From: an uncultured Collinsella sp. | Lineage (GTDB): Bacteria > Actinomycetota > Coriobacteriia > Coriobacteriales > Coriobacteriaceae | Length of the DNA stretch: 11,110 nt | Direction of reading: 5' to 3' | Assembly: GCA_900545905.1 (NCBI GenBank) | Contig: URBA01000027.1 | Location: forward strand, 1 to 11,110 | Shown here: piece by piece, positions 1 to 6,983 of the stretch | Layout: each line of letters begins with the position of its first letter | How positions within the stretch are numbered: the first letter of the stretch is position 1 | The notes under the pieces: model-generated | Database searches by the model: none | What the model was told of the DNA's origin: nothing | The model's input: the letters and a program-made list of their open reading frames with translations, nothing else | Program-made: the position numbers and the translations under genes

Positions 1-5
1 ATCGG

Positions 6-428
6 TTACAATGTGCAGCCCACGACCTCGATTATGGCAAAAATCGGCACCAATAACGGGAGCAATGGCAGGGAGCGCGATTTCGTGATGAGGCAGGAAG
101 TAGCCAGGACCAGGAGCGCGACGGCAAATGCCACGATGCTGCCCATAGGATCGAAGGTGCAAAGTGCGAAGAGCGCCTTAGCATCCCCCATGCCAATGCC
201 GGGAGCGCGGCGAACACGACGCCAGAGCGACTCAGTGAGCACAAGGACAAGGTAGACGATGACCGCAAGGCGGGCGTGGTCAAGCGCCGCATTCATGCCA
301 AGATCTAGCCAGACGCCCACAAATGCCGCCACGGCGCACGCGGCAGCAAGCGCATTCGGAAACCGCCGCTCGCGCGCATCGATGCAGGCGCCAGCGATGG
401 CGCATAGCCAAAACGGGATATAGACCAT
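6..428 (-). CDS. Small A24-family prepilin peptidase (CpaA/TadV-like)
   Basis: A 140-residue, highly hydrophobic integral membrane protein, predicted to cut the leader of type IV/Flp-type pilins or pseudopilins at the cytoplasmic face of the membrane. Both aspartates expected of the A24 aspartyl peptidases are present: D17 in DARERRFPN, close to the N-terminus, and D82 in GMGDAK, matching the family GxGDxK signature. Several membrane segments surround them (about residues 26-41, 52-68, 85-115 and 120-138). The N-terminal cysteine-rich methyltransferase domain of long PilD enzymes is absent, as in short CpaA-type enzymes. The ATG at 428 has a very strong ribosome site (GAGGAGGTG, complement of 433-441). 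The TAA stop lies at 6-8, so the gene is complete but nothing downstream is visible. No pilin or secretion ATPase gene is in the window. Only about 32 bases separate it from the upstream terminator, so its promoter is unclear. Family call fairly sure; substrate unknown. Confidence 0.85.
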   Translation of the reverse strand: MVYIPFWLCAIAGACIDARERRFPNALAAACAVAAFVGVWLDLGMNAALDHARLAVIVYLVLVLTESLWRRVRRAPGIGMGDAKALFALCTFDPMGSIVAFAVALLVLATSCLITKSRSLPLLPLLVPIFAIIEVVGCTL

Positions 429-460
429 TGAACACCTCCTCGAGCTGCATCACAGTAGCA

Positions 461-501
461 AAAACCGCCACAAAGGCGTCTGTCCCCTTTGTGGCGGTTT
501 T
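461..501 (-). terminator. Strong Rho-independent terminator after the glycosyltransferase
   Basis: Perfect 16-bp inverted repeat: AAAACCGCCACAAAGG at 461-476 pairs with 486-501 around a 9-base loop. Read on the minus strand it starts 8 bases beyond the glycosyltransferase stop codon and ends in GGTTTTTGC, a five-U run. On the plus strand the right arm also ends in TTTT, so it could work both ways. Its arms are identical to those of the hairpin at 8079-8118. Confidence 0.85.
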
Positions 502-509
502 GGTGGTGG

Positions 510-1805
510 TTATTTGGCGCCTTGCATGACCTCGTCAAGGGTGACGTTGACGGCGTGCTGCGTCGGCACCCAGTCGACCTTCAGGAACAGCGCAGCCACC
601 GTGATGGGGATATAGCTGAACATAAAGATCGGGAAGGTAAACAGGTTAGTCACCAGGCGCCACTTTTGCGCGCAGTGAATATGCTTGTACTCAAAGATGG
701 TCGTGAGCAGCGCCAGGATAAAGAAGGTCTGGTACATCATCGCGAAGGTCATAATGAGCGAGGCGGCACAAGCCTGCATCTCGACCTCGGTGGCCAAGAA
801 GCCATGCGAAAGTCCGCCCACGATGAGGAAGGTCGCGTTGGCGAGCATGGAGATCAGAGAAAGCAGCATACCCGGCGCGATCGTCATAAACATGTCGTAG
901 GCAGCAAAGCGATGATAGCGGAAGGTCGATTTGACAAGATGCTTGCCATAGGTAAAAAAGACCTGGTAGAAGCCCTTGGTCCAACGCATGCGCTGTTTCC
1001 AGGACGCCTTAAACGTCACGGGTTGCTCGTCAAAGAACTCCGCCGGCGCATAACCGATGCGGATGCCGTGAATGGCGCAGAACGTGGTGAACTGGATGTC
1101 CTCGGTCAGCGTATGGAACTGCCAACCGTGCATGCCCTCGATAACACTGGCGGAGATGAGGTAACCCGAACCCGAGACAGCGCAGGACGTCTTGCAGATA
1201 TTACGCGCGTTGTTAAGGAAGCGGGCCTCACGCAGATACCAGGTGGCGTTGGCAGACGAAATCCACGAACTGCCGAAGTTCTTGGAGTTGCGATAGCTCG
1301 TGACCACATGGAAGCCCTGGTCAAAGGCATCATTCATCTTGGAGACGTAATCGCGGGAGATAACGTTATCGGCATCGAAGATAAAGTAGCCCTCAAACGT
1401 GTCGGGATACTCGTTGAGAATGCGGTCGAAGCCAAAGTCCATGACCCAGCTCTTGCCCTTGCGGGCCAGGTCATTGCGCTCGTAAACAATGGCACCGGCC
1501 TCGCGCGCGAGTTGCGCGGTGTTGTCGGTGCAGGCATCGGCGACGACAAAGACCTCGATAAGCTCGGACGGATAATCCTGATCCTTGATGGAGCGAACGA
1601 GGTTGGCAATTACGGCTTCCTCGTTATGCGCCGCAATAAAGAAGGCATAGCGATGAAGTTTTTTGGCCTTGGGAGGCGCGACCTCGCCACGAAGAGCGCC
1701 AATGACAAAGAAGACCACCTGGTACAGAAAGCAGACCGTGAGCAGCGTGACGACAATCTGGTTGAAGATCACGATGGGCGTGTTGGTTTGTAAAAAGGCG
1801 AGCAT
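510..1805 (-). CDS. Processive family-2 membrane glycosyltransferase
   Basis: A 431-residue GT2 glycosyltransferase of the cellulose/hyaluronan/poly-GlcNAc synthase type, expected to use a nucleotide-sugar in the cytoplasm and pass the product to or across the membrane. Order of parts: an N-terminal membrane segment (about 10-38); the GT-A fold with VVADACTDN (Asp at 90 and 94); the metal-binding FDADN (D144, D146); the TED motif carrying the likely general base (234-236); the QRMRW acceptor-site motif (271-275), typical of processive enzymes; then about four C-terminal membrane segments (about 300-410). I place the start at the ATG at 1805 because GGGAG (complement of 1811-1815) sits 5 bases upstream. 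An in-frame TTG at 1820 would add five residues but has no ribosome site. It lies 82 bases after rluD with no clear terminator between, so it could be read from the lspA-rluD transcript or its own weak promoter. The sugar and product cannot be told from sequence; no PilZ or c-di-GMP partner is seen. Confidence 0.87.
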   Translation of the reverse strand: MLAFLQTNTPIVIFNQIVVTLLTVCFLYQVVFFVIGALRGEVAPPKAKKLHRYAFFIAAHNEEAVIANLVRSIKDQDYPSELIEVFVVADACTDNTAQLAREAGAIVYERNDLARKGKSWVMDFGFDRILNEYPDTFEGYFIFDADNVISRDYVSKMNDAFDQGFHVVTSYRNSKNFGSSWISSANATWYLREARFLNNARNICKTSCAVSGSGYLISASVIEGMHGWQFHTLTEDIQFTTFCAIHGIRIGYAPAEFFDEQPVTFKASWKQRMRWTKGFYQVFFTYGKHLVKSTFRYHRFAAYDMFMTIAPGMLLSLISMLANATFLIVGGLSHGFLATEVEMQACAASLIMTFAMMYQTFFILALLTTIFEYKHIHCAQKWRLVTNLFTFPIFMFSYIPITVAALFLKVDWVPTQHAVNVTLDEVMQGAK

Positions 1806-1842
1806 GCAGGCTCCCAGCAACGCGTAACGTAAACAATCGTAT

Positions 1843-1869
1843 ATCTTACCGCAGGCTTACCGAGTTCAA
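1843..1869 (-). promoter_or_regulatory. Candidate promoter of the glycosyltransferase gene
   Basis: On the minus strand TTGAAC (complement of 1864-1869) is followed after 15 bases by TAAGAT (complement of 1843-1848), which would start a transcript roughly 30 bases before the ATG at 1805. The spacer is shorter than the ideal 17 and the -10 matches four of six consensus bases, so this is tentative. Confidence 0.3.
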
Positions 1870-1887
1870 GAAACCACCTAATACTGG

Positions 1888-2901
1888 CTAGGCTTCGAGC
1901 AGACCGAGCTGCGGAACGATATCGTCGCCAGCAGCGGTGCGGCCAAGCGAGCGCGGAGCCAAATCGTCAAGAATCGCAGCGAGATCCCAGGGCAGCTCGT
2001 CGCGACACTCGATACGCTCCCCCGTCACGGGATGGTCGAACGCCACGCGCCAGGAATGAAGGAACTGCCTGGTCAGGCCCTGGTCGGCGCGCGCATCGCA
2101 CTTGCCGTAAAGCGGATCGCCCACGCAGGCGTGGTTGATATGGCGCATATGCACGCGAATCTGGTGCGTGCGTCCCGTAAACAGATGGCACTCGACAAGC
2201 GTATAGCCATCGTCAAAGCGGGTGGAATCGAAGCGCTCGAGGACCTTGAAGGTCGTGATGGCCTGACGCGCGAAAGGATCGTCAGACACCGCCATCTTGA
2301 CGCGGTCGCGCGTGGAACGGGCAATACCAGTGTTGATGGTGCCTTCATCCATAGCAATATGACCGTGGACGAGCGTAATATAGCGGCGATCGAGCGTGCG
2401 CGTACGAATGAGATTTTGGAGCGCACGTTGGGTGTCATCGTCCTTGGCCGCGAGCATGAGGCCCGAGGTATCGCGGTCCAGGCGATGCACGATGCCGGGG
2501 CGGTCCTCGCCCTGCACGGTACCCAGATGGTCGATACCGCAGTGATAGACCAGGGCATTCGCGAGTGTACCGCTCTCGTGACCATGCGCAGGATGGCACA
2601 CCAGGCCGCGCTGCTTGGAGAGCACGATAAGGTAGTCGTCCTCATAGCGGATGTCGAGCGGGATGGCCTCGGGAATCACATCGGTGGGATCGTGCGGCTC
2701 GGGCAAATCGACCGAAATACGGTCGCCGGCTCGCACGGCGTGCTTTTTAGACAGGCAGGTCTCGCCATTGACACATACGGCACCGCCCTCAATCAGATGC
2801 GCGCAGGAAGAGCGCGTAGGGCAGCCGTCATTGGAGCCCAGATAGGCGTCAAGACGCTGACCAGCGGCATCGTCGGCAACAAGGATATGGATGTCGGCCA
2901 T
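1888..2901 (-). CDS. rluD: RluD-family 23S rRNA pseudouridine synthase
   Basis: A 337-residue cytoplasmic enzyme that isomerises uridine to pseudouridine in RNA, most likely 23S rRNA as in the RluA/RluC/RluD group. An N-terminal S4 RNA-binding domain covers about residues 15-65. The catalytic domain follows, with the family motif HRLDRDTSG at 139-147, in which D142 is the catalytic aspartate. The RTHQIRVHM segment in the C-terminal half is also typical of the family. Length and domain order match RluD-like proteins. The ATG at 2901 shares its A with the TAA stop of lspA (TAATG), so translation is probably coupled. An lspA-rluD pair is a common arrangement in Gram-positive bacteria. The exact uridine targets (RluD 1911/1915/1917 versus other RluA-type sites) cannot be decided here, so the symbol is by family. 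The stop is TAG at 1888-1890, with no strong terminator after it. Confidence 0.9.
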   Translation of the reverse strand: MADIHILVADDAAGQRLDAYLGSNDGCPTRSSCAHLIEGGAVCVNGETCLSKKHAVRAGDRISVDLPEPHDPTDVIPEAIPLDIRYEDDYLIVLSKQRGLVCHPAHGHESGTLANALVYHCGIDHLGTVQGEDRPGIVHRLDRDTSGLMLAAKDDDTQRALQNLIRTRTLDRRYITLVHGHIAMDEGTINTGIARSTRDRVKMAVSDDPFARQAITTFKVLERFDSTRFDDGYTLVECHLFTGRTHQIRVHMRHINHACVGDPLYGKCDARADQGLTRQFLHSWRVAFDHPVTGERIECRDELPWDLAAILDDLAPRSLGRTAAGDDIVPQLGLLEA

Positions 2902-3500
2902 TAGCGCTCATTCCTTTCGCGAATCTTGCGGGCACGCTCCCCACGCTGCTGGGCCTTGCGCTTAGCGCGGGCCTCGTCACGGGCGTTAAGCTCGGCGGTC
3001 GCATCGACCTCACGGGCCGCGGGGCTCAAGAACATGTAGCCAAAGAGGGCGAGCACGACGCCCAAGGTAATGCCGATATCGGCCACATTAAAGACGGGGA
3101 AGTCGACGAAGGTGGTGGCAATAAAATCGGTCACGAAGCCAAAGGCCAAACGATCGATAGCGTTGCCGATAGCACCGCCCGCAACCATCGCCATGCCCAC
3201 AACCTCAAGATGGGCGAGCTGGGGTGCACGAACGAGGTACACGGCAATAGCGATAATGACCGCCAACGCCAGCACGGCAAACGCGATGCCATGCCCCTCG
3301 CCCATGCTAAAGGCAGCACCGATATTGCGGACAAACAGGAAGTCGATCACACCGGGGATAACAGTCACATGCAAAGCGTCGCCCACGGCACGAACCGCAA
3401 GCTTGGTAAGCTGGTCAACAAGCAGCACAACGAGCGCTACCCCACCAGCAACACCCAACCGCCAACGCAAAGGCGGCGTCATATCCCCAGTACGACCCAA
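2901..3500 (-). CDS. lspA: Signal peptidase II (prolipoprotein signal peptidase)
   Basis: A 199-residue membrane aspartyl protease that removes the signal peptide of lipoproteins after the lipobox cysteine has been lipidated. All family blocks are seen in order: DQLTK (29-33) in the first membrane segment, NIGAAFS (59-65), GGAIGNAIDR (108-117) with catalytic D116, and FPVFNVAD (134-141) with catalytic D141. Four membrane segments are apparent. The last ~38 residues (161-199) are a highly charged Arg/Lys/Glu-rich tail that many LspA proteins lack. The start is a TTG at 3500, preceded six bases upstream by AGGGG (complement of 3507-3511). An ATG at 3482 would remove six residues, but its purine run GGGGA sits too close to it. 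It overlaps rluD by one base at the stop and is separated from the upstream ileS by a terminator, so it opens its own transcription unit. Confidence 0.95.
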   Translation of the reverse strand: MGRTGDMTPPLRWRLGVAGGVALVVLLVDQLTKLAVRAVGDALHVTVIPGVIDFLFVRNIGAAFSMGEGHGIAFAVLALAVIIAIAVYLVRAPQLAHLEVVGMAMVAGGAIGNAIDRLAFGFVTDFIATTFVDFPVFNVADIGITLGVVLALFGYMFLSPAAREVDATAELNARDEARAKRKAQQRGERARKIRERNER

Positions 3501-3552
3501 ATCAATCCCCTACCCTCAAGAACATCGAATAACGTTTAGTGCAAGTAATCAT

Positions 3553-3579
3553 CTTATAGTGACATGCATGAAACATGCA
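3553..3579 (-). promoter_or_regulatory. Candidate lspA promoter with a palindrome
   Basis: On the minus strand TATAAG (complement of 3553-3558) resembles a -10 box about 55 bases before the lspA start. No good -35 is visible. Six bases upstream of it lies a perfect inverted repeat, TGCATG-AAA-CATGCA (3565-3579), occupying the spacer and -35 area, where a repressor could bind. This is reading by eye only. Confidence 0.3.
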
Positions 3580-3621
3580 GCATATTCATCAACGAAAGCC
3601 AAATAACCAGCACAAAACAAA

Positions 3622-3650
3622 AGCGACATTCCGAAAACCGGAATGTCGCT
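3622..3650 (-). terminator. Rho-independent terminator of ileS
   Basis: Perfect 12-bp stem, AGCGACATTCCG at 3622-3633 with 3639-3650, around a 5-base loop. On the minus strand it begins 45 bases after the ileS stop and is followed by the T-rich run TTTTGTTTTG. It separates ileS from lspA. The 3501-3694 gap otherwise holds only the putative lspA promoter region. Confidence 0.85.
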
Positions 3651-3694
3651 AAATAGCTTTAGTTCCTACAACGGAAACGCCGCGTTACCGCGCC

Positions 3695-6496
3695 CTACAG
3701 CGCTTCGGCACAACGTTTGCAGATATGCGCATGACCGTTGTACTCGCCGACGGTGGTGCGGTAGTTCCAGCAACGGTCGCAGCACTCGCCCTCGGCGGCC
3801 TCGATGGCAACAGAGAGCTCCTCGCCCTGGGTCAGCTCAACATCGGAGACGATGTAGAACTCGGCCAGATCGACGGCCTTGTCGCCGGTCAGCAGCGCAT
3901 ACATCTCGGCAGGAACGACCGCCTTGACGCGGACCTGCTGGCTCTTGGTGAAGGTACCGGCGGAGCGGGCATCCTCAAGGGCCTTGGTCACGGCGCTACG
4001 GAGCTCGAGTGAAGCCTCGAGCACGCCCTCAAACTCATTGGCCTCGTCGAACGTGATGGGCGACTTGTACCAATCGAGCAGCGCGGCGTACTTCTGGTGA
4101 TCGACGCAGCCGGCGGGCGCATAGGCCATGGCCTCGTCGACCGTGTAGGACAGGATCGGCTGAAGGTCGCGCATGAGCATCGAGAAGAGCTCGGCGAGCA
4201 CAGTCTGGGCGCTGCGGCGCTCGAGCGAGCCGGGCTTCTCGCAGTACAGACGGTCCTTCAGGGCGTCGAGGTACACGTTGGAGAGCTCGGTAACCACGAA
4301 GTCGTAGAGCGCACGGTAGGCGCGCGGGAACTCGTAGCTGGCGTAGGCATCGTCGACCTCGGCCTGAACCTGGGTCAGGCGGGCAACCATGAGCTTGTCG
4401 AGCGGCAGCAGGTCGGCAAAGGCGACGCCGTCGGTCTCGGGCTCAAACTGACCCTCGAGCTCGGAGAGCAAGAAGCGCAGCGTGTTGCGGAAACGACGGT
4501 AGGCATCGGACGTACGAGCAAGGATCTCGTGGTCGATGGAAACATCGGAGCTGGTGTCGACGGAGGCAACCCACAGGCGGATGATGTCGGCGCCCATCTC
4601 GTCACAGACCTTATTGGGGTCGATGACATTACCGAGCGACTTGGACATCTTGCGGCCCTGGCCGTCGAGCGTGAAGCCCTGCGAGACGACCGCCTTGTAG
4701 GGAGCATGGCCATTGGCGCCCACCGAAGTGAGCAGCGAGCTCTGGAACCAACCGCGGTGCTGGTCGGAGCCCTCAAGATACACATCCGCCGGGTACTCAA
4801 GCTCGGGACGGTACTCGCAGACGGCCTTCCAGGAGACGCCGGAATCCCACCACACGTCGAGGATGTCCTTATCGGCCTTGAGGTGATGGCCGCCGCACTT
4901 GGGGCAGACGCAGGCCTCGCCCAGGTAGCTCTCGGGAGCGTCGGTGAACCAGGCGTCGGAGCCCTTCTCGTGGAAGAGCTTGATGACGGCGTCGAGCGTG
5001 GCGTCGTTCATGACCTTCTCGCCGCAGTCGGCGCAAGTGTAGCTGGGGATGGGCACGCCCCAGTTGCGCTGACGGCTGATGCACCAGTCGGGACGCTGCT
5101 CGACCATGGCACCGATGCGGTTAGCCGCGTGGGCCGGATACCACTTGACGTTCTCGCGGACCTCTTTGCCAGCCTGCTCGCGCAAACCGGTCTTGTCCAT
5201 CGAGACAAACCACTGGTCGGTAGCACGGAAGAGCACCGGGTGCTTGCAGCGCCAGCAGTGCGGATAGCTGTGCGTGATCTTCTTCTCGAGGACCAGGGTG
5301 CCGCGCTCGCGCAGGAACTCGATGATGTGCGGGTTGGCCTCATCGGTATCCATACCGCTGAAGGGGCCACCGGTGCCAAACTCCTCACCGGTGTAGAACT
5401 TGCCGTCGTCATCGACCGGCATGCAGATGTCAGTGATGCCCTCCTTGAGGCAGGCAAAGTAGTCGTCGACGCCGTGGCCGGGCGAGTTGTGGACGATACC
5501 GGTACCGTCATCGACACCGACGTAATCGGCCAGCAGTGCCACGCCCTCGACACCGTCAAAGATCGGCTGCTTGTAGTGGATGTGGTGGAAGGTCTCGGCG
5601 GGAACCACATAGGGCTTGCCGTCGACCATAACCGGGGTGTACTCCCAACCAAACTCCTCGCAGCACTTGGGAGCCAGGTCCTCGAGCATGACCTCGGCAC
5701 GACCCTCGTGCTCAACGGCGACATAGGCGGCGCCGGGCTTAAGGGAAACGGCCTGGTCGGAGGGGATGGTCCACGGTGTGGTCGTCCAAATGATAAAGTC
5801 AACCGGGCCGTCGAAGTTCTCGAGGCCGGCGGGCTTGGAGGTCATCTCAAAGCGCACGAAGATGGACGGGCTCGTCTCATCGGAGTACTCGATCTCAGCC
5901 TCGGCCAGCGCGGTGTGGCAGTGCTTGCACCAGTGAACCGGCTTGTGGCCGCGATAAATCATGCCCTTGTCGAACATGGCCTTGAAGACCTCGATGTCGG
6001 CGGCGTCATGCTGGTGATAGAGCGTCAGATACGGGTTGTCCCAGTCGCCAAGCACGCCAAGGCGACGGAAGCCGGCCTTCTGCAACTCGATGTTCTCGAC
6101 AGCGAACTTATTGCAAAGCTCGCGGATCTTAGCCGTGGAGGTCTGGTTGAACTTCTCGGTGCCGAGCTTCTCCTCGACCTTGTGCTCAATCGGCTGACCG
6201 TGGCAGTCCCAACCGGGGACATAGGGAACTTCGCAGCCCTGCATCATCCAGTAACGGTTGATCATGTCCTTGGAGATCTTGTTCATGGCGTGGCCGATGT
6301 GGATCGGGCCGTTGGCGTACGGAGGACCGTCGTGCAGCACGAACTTCTTGTGACCCTCGTTCTTCTTTAGAACTTGCTCGTAGACCTTGTTGTCCTGCCA
6401 GTCCTTGAGTCGCTTGGGCTCGGACTTGGAAAGACCGGCACGCATGGGAAATCCGGTTTTGGGCAGATTCATCGTCTGCTTGTACTCGTTTGCCAC
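3695..6496 (-). CDS. ileS: Isoleucyl-tRNA synthetase
   Basis: A 933-residue class I aminoacyl-tRNA synthetase that charges tRNA-Ile and edits misactivated valine. Class I signatures are HIGH at 66-69 (in GPIHIGH) and KMSKS at 616-620. The CP1 editing insertion lies between them and is followed by a CxxC...CxxC metal-ribbon segment (TCADCG ... CPKCGG) just before DVWWDSG. A C-terminal zinc site, C906/C909 with C926/C929, ends the protein, as usual for the bacterial IleRS type that carries this domain. I place the start at the GTG at 6496 because AAAGGGG lies four bases upstream and the protein then opens MANEYKQTMNLPKTGFPMR, a normal IleRS N-terminus. The longer reading to 6541 would run back into the terminator U-run of the leader and is rejected. 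It is preceded by a T-box riboswitch, so expression should rise when uncharged tRNA-Ile accumulates. Confidence 0.97.
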   Translation of the reverse strand: MANEYKQTMNLPKTGFPMRAGLSKSEPKRLKDWQDNKVYEQVLKKNEGHKKFVLHDGPPYANGPIHIGHAMNKISKDMINRYWMMQGCEVPYVPGWDCHGQPIEHKVEEKLGTEKFNQTSTAKIRELCNKFAVENIELQKAGFRRLGVLGDWDNPYLTLYHQHDAADIEVFKAMFDKGMIYRGHKPVHWCKHCHTALAEAEIEYSDETSPSIFVRFEMTSKPAGLENFDGPVDFIIWTTTPWTIPSDQAVSLKPGAAYVAVEHEGRAEVMLEDLAPKCCEEFGWEYTPVMVDGKPYVVPAETFHHIHYKQPIFDGVEGVALLADYVGVDDGTGIVHNSPGHGVDDYFACLKEGITDICMPVDDDGKFYTGEEFGTGGPFSGMDTDEANPHIIEFLRERGTLVLEKKITHSYPHCWRCKHPVLFRATDQWFVSMDKTGLREQAGKEVRENVKWYPAHAANRIGAMVEQRPDWCISRQRNWGVPIPSYTCADCGEKVMNDATLDAVIKLFHEKGSDAWFTDAPESYLGEACVCPKCGGHHLKADKDILDVWWDSGVSWKAVCEYRPELEYPADVYLEGSDQHRGWFQSSLLTSVGANGHAPYKAVVSQGFTLDGQGRKMSKSLGNVIDPNKVCDEMGADIIRLWVASVDTSSDVSIDHEILARTSDAYRRFRNTLRFLLSELEGQFEPETDGVAFADLLPLDKLMVARLTQVQAEVDDAYASYEFPRAYRALYDFVVTELSNVYLDALKDRLYCEKPGSLERRSAQTVLAELFSMLMRDLQPILSYTVDEAMAYAPAGCVDHQKYAALLDWYKSPITFDEANEFEGVLEASLELRSAVTKALEDARSAGTFTKSQQVRVKAVVPAEMYALLTGDKAVDLAEFYIVSDVELTQGEELSVAIEAAEGECCDRCWNYRTTVGEYNGHAHICKRCAEAL

Positions 6497-6539
6497 GGTA
6501 CCCCTTTCATGTCGTGGGCGCGCACGCCCTCTGGGCACC

Positions 6540-6576
6540 AAAAAAGCGCCCGTCCCTACAAGCTGGGACGAAGCGC
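6540..6576 (-). terminator. T-box leader terminator of ileS
   Basis: On the minus strand, stem GCGC-U-U-CGUCCC pairs with GGGACG-G-GCGC (plus positions 6565-6576 and 6546-6556) with one bulged U and an 8-base loop, followed by a six-U run at 6540-6545. It shares 6565-6570 with the antiterminator, so the two folds exclude each other. Confidence 0.85.
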
Positions 6577-6845
6577 CACAAAAACAGGCAGTCTGCCCGT
6601 AAAAGCTCTTCGCTTAACCACCCAGCTTAGATGCCCTCACCCGCGTCGCCGCGCGCTCGCATCCGTTACTCGGCTGGCCTGTATCGACGGCCATCTCGGC
6701 GATGTCTACTAAGACGAACCTGCGCGGCACGTCCGTTGGGATCGCAGCTCCGGGGTGATTTTCATCGGTCGCATGCACGGGTTCTCAGCGCTCCCCGCTC
6801 TCTGTAGCATGCGGACGGCCGACTACTCGTCCCCATCAACGCTTA
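6540..6845 (-). promoter_or_regulatory. T-box riboswitch (tRNA-Ile, specifier AUC) upstream of ileS
   Basis: Minus-strand leader with the parts of a full-length transcriptional T-box. Stem I holds the GACGAGTAG box near 6830, the distal CAGAGAGC and GCTGAGAAC elements, and pairing CGCATGC/GCATGCG. Its specifier loop reads GAAAATCACCCC; AUC (complement of 6757-6759) is an isoleucine codon followed by the usual A, matching the downstream gene. The antiterminator is helix A1 (AAGCTGGG, complement of 6621-6628, with CCCAGCTT, complement of 6560-6567), the 7-base bulge TGGTTAA (complement of 6614-6620), and helix A2 (GCGAAG, 6608-6613, with CTTCGT, 6568-6573). The competing terminator pairs CGTCCC with GGGACG (6565-6570 with 6551-6556) plus outer GCGC/GCGC and ends in six Us (6540-6545). 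UGGU can pair with the ACCA end of uncharged tRNA. The bulge departs from the consensus UGGNACC at its last three bases. The 5' limit is approximate. Confidence 0.9.
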
Positions 6846-6853
6846 TGCGGAGT

Positions 6854-6859
6854 ATGCTA
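6854..6859 (-). promoter_or_regulatory. Possible -10 box of the ileS leader
   Basis: TAGCAT (complement of 6854-6859) lies about 10 bases before the first T-box leader bases, which is the right place for a -10. No convincing -35 is found 16-18 bases upstream. The rest of 6860-6972 is intergenic between the divergent ileS leader and the plus-strand dehydrogenase. It must hold promoter elements for both, but I cannot name any with confidence. Confidence 0.25.
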
Positions 6860-6983
6860 GCACGTTCCGCGCCGGCGAAAAACCCTCAACACTGGTTTTA
6901 TACGTTCGAAATTTCTCGCTATGACAGCCCTTCTCTAGGAGCAAAATACCTGAAAGCACTCTATCGAACGAAAGAAGGCTGCT

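Noticed and set aside
489..1793. Long plus-strand open frame (434 codons) opposite the glycosyltransferase
   Set aside because: It is the antisense shadow of a gene with all family motifs. It has no recognisable domain, is low in hydrophobic structure and arises from GC-rich codon use.
2032..2904. 290-codon plus-strand frame opposite rluD
   Set aside because: No family features; it is the complement of the S4 and pseudouridine synthase codons.
4097..6370. 757-codon plus-strand open frame opposite ileS
   Set aside because: Antisense shadow. The opposite strand has HIGH, KMSKS and zinc motifs; this frame shows none and has no ribosome site tied to a promoter.
6497..6541. Longer IleRS start (15 extra residues)
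   Set aside because: It would begin in the terminator U-run. The GTG at 6496 has an AAAGGGG ribosome site and gives a normal N-terminus.
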